Positions 60,856 through 64,000 of a DNA stretch of 64,000 nucleotides are shown here, piece by piece (positions within the stretch are counted from its first letter, which is position 1; every line of letters starts with the position of its first letter). The notes beneath the pieces are model-generated. The model had not been told where the DNA came from, ran no database searches, and saw only the letters and a program-made list of their open reading frames with translations. Location: NCBI RefSeq assembly GCF_001984155.1, contig NZ_MTQO01000053.1:620001-684000 (forward strand), read 5' to 3'. This DNA comes from Actinosynnema sp. ALI-1.44. Lineage in GTDB: Bacteria > Actinomycetota > Actinomycetes > Mycobacteriales > Pseudonocardiaceae. Position numbers and translations under genes: made by a program.

Positions 60856-61462
60856 GGACGAAGTCGTACATGCGGTGATCCTGCTTGGCGAGCGCCCGGG
60901 TCTCGGCCACGTCGACGATCCACTCGGCCTCGGGGAGCAGGGACGTGGTCGACTCGGCGGTGAAGTAGAGGTCGGGGTCGTCGGGGCGGTTGAGGTCGGC
61001 CTTGCCGATCTCACTCTGGTCGTGCCCGACGAGCAGCAGTGTTCCGCCGGGCGCGACCGCGTCGGCCAGCCGTTGCTGCAGCACGCGCATGTCCGACAAC
61101 GGGTGGACGTGCACGTAGTGGGCGGTGACCAGGTCGTACGTGCCGGGTGCGGGTTGCTTGACCAGGTCGAGGTGCAGCCATTCGATCTCGGAGCTGCGTT
61201 TCCGTGCCCGGTCCAGTGCGACGCTGGACACGTCGAGGGCTGTGACCTGCCAGCCCCGGTCGTGCAGCCAGATCGCGTCGGCGCCCTCGCCGCAGCCGAC
61301 GTCCAGCGCCGTCCCCGGCTTGAGGTCGCTCACCTCGGTGACCAGCTGGGGGTTCGGGTTCCCGCTCCAGCGCTCCTTCTCCAGGTACAGGTTGTCCCAG
61401 AACGCCTCGTCCATCACGACGCCGTCGTGCCAGGAACCGCCCCCGTGTCCATGTTCGCTCAT
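60836..61462 (-). CDS. TehB-like SAM-dependent methyltransferase
   Basis: A 208-residue methyltransferase with an early YLEKERWSGNPNPQLVTEV stretch, ALDVGCGEGADAIWLHDRGWQVTALD (motif I) and TYDLVTAHYVHVHPL, typical of the TehB/thiopurine-type group. An N-terminal His/Gly-rich segment (SEHGHGGGSW) is unusual. It may act in detoxification rather than in glycan synthesis. It is divergent from the TAP-like hydrolase across 138 bases that hold a palindrome. Confidence 0.85.
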   Translation of the reverse strand: MSEHGHGGGSWHDGVVMDEAFWDNLYLEKERWSGNPNPQLVTEVSDLKPGTALDVGCGEGADAIWLHDRGWQVTALDVSSVALDRARKRSSEIEWLHLDLVKQPAPGTYDLVTAHYVHVHPLSDMRVLQQRLADAVAPGGTLLLVGHDQSEIGKADLNRPDDPDLYFTAESTTSLLPEAEWIVDVAETRALAKQDHRMYDFVLKARRR

Positions 61463-61504
61463 GCCCCCACTGTGCGGACAGTCGGGAGCAGCTGGCAATT
61501 TTTG

Positions 61505-61519
61505 TTGCTGAAACAGCAA
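61505..61519. promoter_or_regulatory. TTGCTGAAACAGCAA palindrome
   Basis: A 15-base palindrome with six-base arms around AAA lies in the gap between the divergent TehB-like and TAP-like genes, 43 bases above the former and 82 before the latter. It is a candidate operator. The binder is unknown. Confidence 0.35.
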
Positions 61520-61600
61520 ACAGGGTGGGCCTAGGTCCACCCGACGAGGAGAGTTCAGGCTTACTGACTGGCGGTGGCCGAGCCGGAACACTTCGTCGGC

Positions 61601-63052
61601 ATGCGAATACTCACGGCGTTGACAGCGGGGGTCCTGATCACGCCACTGATGGCCACGGCGGCTGTCGCGTCACCGAAGCCGGAGTGGCGACCGTGCCCGG
61701 ACAACCTCCCGTTGGAGTGCACGACCGTTGCGGTCCCGGTCGACTACAGCAGGCCGAACGGCCCCGCGATCGATGTCGCGGTGTCCCGCAGGAAGGCGAC
61801 CGGCCAGCGGCGCGGTGTCCTGCTGCTCAACCCGGGCGGACCGGGCAACGCGGGACTGGACATGCCCGTCGAGGTCGGTGCGTTCAAGCCGCTCGCGGAC
61901 AGCTACGACCTGATCGGGTTCGACGCACGCGGCACCGGCCGCAGTGCGCCGATGGACTGCGGCCTGACCGACGAGCAGCGCGACCCGATCAAGATCTTCC
62001 CGCAACCGGCGCCGAACGGTGACATCTCCGCGTCGGTGGCCTACGCGCGCCAGGTGGCCAAGCAGTGCTTCGAGCACCACGGCCAGGTGATGCCGCACAT
62101 CACCACCGCCAACACCGCGCGGGACATGGACCGGATCCGGGTCGCACTGGGAGAACGGAAAATCTCCTACTTCGGCGTTTCGTACGGCACGTACCTCGGC
62201 GCGGTCTACGCCACGATGTTCCCGCGCCACACGGATCGGGTTGTGCTGGACAGCGTCGTCGGCCCGAAGGGGGTCTGGCGGGGCATGCTCAACTCGTGGG
62301 GGCCGGCTACGGAAGAGAGCTTCACGGACTTCGCGGGCTGGGCGGCGCAGCGGGACACCACGTACCACCTCGGCAACACACCGGACGAGGTCCGCTCCAC
62401 CCACCTGGCGCTGGCCCGGCGTCTGGATGCCCGACCTCTGGGGCACTACAACGGGAACGTCCTGCGTGGCACGACCAGGTACATGCTGTACCAGGAAAGC
62501 ACCTACCCGGAACTGGCGGCGACGTTGCAGTCGATCGGGAACGGCACCTTCACACCGCCACCACCGCTGAAGTTCAGCTCGTCCTTCGCCTCGACCTTCT
62601 GGGGAATCACGTGCAACGAAGCGCGCTGGCCGCGCAGCACCGCCCAGTACCAGTGGGACGTCATGGTGGCCCGGCAGCAGTACCCGGTCACGAACGGCAT
62701 GCCGTACAACGTCTCGCCGTGTGCGTTCTGGCCGTCACCGGCCCAACCGGCTGTGCCGATCGTCGACCACGGACCGAACGTGCTGTTGGTGCAGAACCTG
62801 CGTGACCCGGCGACGCCGGTCGGCGGGGCGCGCGAGATGCGCACGGTGCTGGGCGACCGGTCGCGCTTGATCACCGCTGACAACGCGGGACACGGCGTCC
62901 TGCGAGCCACGACGGATTCGTGTGTGCTCCAGCCGGTTATGGGTTTCCTGCTTGGTGGACCCATGCCGGGCAACGACATCGCCTGCGGGAAGTCACTTCA
63001 GGACGCCAAGGGTCTTGCGCAGCGGCCAGACGGCGGGCGCGTAGGCCAGTAG
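61601..63052 (+). CDS. Secreted alpha/beta hydrolase (TAP-like peptidase)
   Basis: A 483-residue exported hydrolase of the tripeptidyl aminopeptidase-like (SlpD/SlpE) group. The signal peptide is MRILTALTAGVLITPLMATAAVA. The oxyanion and nucleophile parts are LLLNPGGPGNAGLD and GVSYGTYLGAVYAT (Ser in GVSYG); the catalytic Asp is in QNLRDPATPVGGA and His in DNAGHGVL. It probably cleaves short peptides or esters outside the cell. The ATG fits the signal peptide. Its 3' end overlaps the flippase gene by 60 bases. Confidence 0.92.
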   Translation: MRILTALTAGVLITPLMATAAVASPKPEWRPCPDNLPLECTTVAVPVDYSRPNGPAIDVAVSRRKATGQRRGVLLLNPGGPGNAGLDMPVEVGAFKPLADSYDLIGFDARGTGRSAPMDCGLTDEQRDPIKIFPQPAPNGDISASVAYARQVAKQCFEHHGQVMPHITTANTARDMDRIRVALGERKISYFGVSYGTYLGAVYATMFPRHTDRVVLDSVVGPKGVWRGMLNSWGPATEESFTDFAGWAAQRDTTYHLGNTPDEVRSTHLALARRLDARPLGHYNGNVLRGTTRYMLYQESTYPELAATLQSIGNGTFTPPPPLKFSSSFASTFWGITCNEARWPRSTAQYQWDVMVARQQYPVTNGMPYNVSPCAFWPSPAQPAVPIVDHGPNVLLVQNLRDPATPVGGAREMRTVLGDRSRLITADNAGHGVLRATTDSCVLQPVMGFLLGGPMPGNDIACGKSLQDAKGLAQRPDGGRVGQ

Positions 63053-64000
63053 CCCCAGAACACCACCCAGCAGCAACTGGAGCAGGGACGGTTCGGTGAA
63101 CCAGCGCACCACCAGGATCACCGCGACCATGCAGACGGTCCCGAGCACTGGCCGTACCAGGGGGGCGGCCAGCGCCCGGATCGAGATCCCTGTTCTCGCG
63201 ACGGCCGTCGCGTACGCCGGGAGCACCAGCACGACAGCGACCCCGGCGTGCGCGATGCCGACGCCTTCGATCCCGCCGAACATCGCCCCGACGGGCAGGA
63301 ACACCAGCAGCGCCACGAGCCAGCCCGCCTGCAACCACAGCGTGGTCCGGGATCGGCCGAGCGCCACCAGGAAGTCGTAGGCCAGCTCCGAGGCGACCCG
63401 GACCACCCCGAGCAACGCCAGGAACTGCAATGCCACCGCCGAGCCCGCCCACGGATATCCGTACAAAGTGGTCACAACGGGCAAAGCGAGCAGACCGAGG
63501 ACCGTGCAGACCGGCAGCGTCGGGATCGCCAGCAACATCGTCATCTTGGCGAACACGGCCTGCCGTTCGCCCGGGTCCTCCTGCACACGAGCGAACGCCG
63601 CCAGCGACACCCGCCGGACCACCAACGAGAACACGTTGACCGGCCAGGAAGCCAGGTTGAACGCCTGCAGGTAGAGACCAAGGGCGACCGCGCCGAGCAG
63701 CGGCCCGGTGAAGACCTTGTCGACGTTCCACATCGCGACCATCAGCAGGCTCGCCCCGGCCAGCGGCAACCCGAACGACACCAGCTCGCGGGCGAGTTTC
63801 CGGTCGAAGCCCAGCCGCGGCCACTTGCGGCTCAACCCGAACAGCACCAACGAGGAAACGGCGTTGCCGGTGATCTGGCCCCACGCCAGGCTCCACGCGC
63901 CGTGGCCGGTGGCCGCGAGTGACACCGTCACACCGGTCGTCACCAGCAGGTTCGACAGGTCGACGAACAGCCGCAGGCCCTGCCTGAACTCGCGGTTCAT
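62993..64000 (-). CDS. Polysaccharide flippase (Wzx-like), N-terminus outside the window
   Basis: The visible 335 residues are membrane helices of the MOP/PST flippase family: SFGLPLAGASLLMVAMWNVDKVF, GLYLQAFNLASWPVNVFSLVVRRVSLAAFARV and LGRSRTTLWLQAG. The protein seems to begin at the window edge, but the first residues (MNREFRQGLRLFVDL) correspond to the middle of a normal ~480-residue flippase, so the true start is probably outside. It would export lipid-linked units, and is the second flippase in the locus. Confidence 0.8.
   Translation of the reverse strand: MNREFRQGLRLFVDLSNLLVTTGVTVSLAATGHGAWSLAWGQITGNAVSSLVLFGLSRKWPRLGFDRKLARELVSFGLPLAGASLLMVAMWNVDKVFTGPLLGAVALGLYLQAFNLASWPVNVFSLVVRRVSLAAFARVQEDPGERQAVFAKMTMLLAIPTLPVCTVLGLLALPVVTTLYGYPWAGSAVALQFLALLGVVRVASELAYDFLVALGRSRTTLWLQAGWLVALLVFLPVGAMFGGIEGVGIAHAGVAVVLVLPAYATAVARTGISIRALAAPLVRPVLGTVCMVAVILVVRWFTEPSLLQLLLGGVLGLLAYAPAVWPLRKTLGVLK

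Overview
The window is high-GC actinobacterial DNA with many GTG starts, start/stop codons that overlap by 1-4 bases, and a glnX-glnH-pknG operon. Gene content and dispersed hairpins point to the Pseudonocardiales (Kibdelosporangium/Lentzea/Amycolatopsis-like); this is an inference from style, not an identification.

Region 1 (1-10.7 kb) is the right-hand part of an integrated phage-like element. A minus-strand chain of tightly overlapping early genes (DUF2303 protein, nucleases, LuxR-type HTH, gp3-like recombination directionality factor, XRE HTH, small membrane proteins) is read leftwards from about 7.07 kb. A divergent HTH control region at 7.4-8.5 kb carries ten copies of TCTGCGG. A tyrosine integrase is transcribed toward a tRNA-Lys(UUU) gene, the probable attachment site. 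The other end of the element lies outside the window.

Region 2 (10.7-24.9 kb) is chromosomal: glnX-glnH-pknG plus a coupled unknown gene (amino-acid sensing and the PknG kinase), an OmpR-type two-component system divergent from an MMPL transporter, a lipoprotein L,D-transpeptidase with a perfect CRP/GlxR-type palindrome upstream, a cold-shock gene with a strong bidirectional terminator, and a tRNA-Glu/Asp/Phe cluster flanked by inverted copies of a ~32-bp hairpin element.

Region 3 (24.9-64 kb) begins with a Tat-exported haem peroxidase and then a large exopolysaccharide/cell-surface glycan locus. Two paralogous polyprenyl-phosphate glycosyl-1-phosphate transferases (27.2 and 51.7 kb) bracket it. 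Between them are a nucleotide-sugar modification set (C-methyltransferase-like proteins, a cytidylyltransferase-like protein, a PIG-L deacetylase, an epimerase/dehydratase, a 3,5-epimerase), a Wzz-Wzy fusion, a Wzz-like protein, a Wzx flippase, several GT4 enzymes, a GT2-GT4 fusion, a WecG/TagA enzyme, a class III aminotransferase, a secreted GH26 hydrolase and a DedA-holin-phosphodiesterase triple fusion. Downstream are a giant secreted DMFase-like/DUF4082 protein coupled to glycosyltransferases through a 38-residue micro-ORF, methyltransferases, a TAP-like hydrolase, and a second flippase cut by the window edge. A plausible scheme is: PHPT enzymes prime lipid carrier, glycosyltransferases extend with modified sugars, Wzx exports, Wzy/Wzz polymerise, and secreted hydrolases trim the product. 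The exact polymer cannot be read from the sequence.
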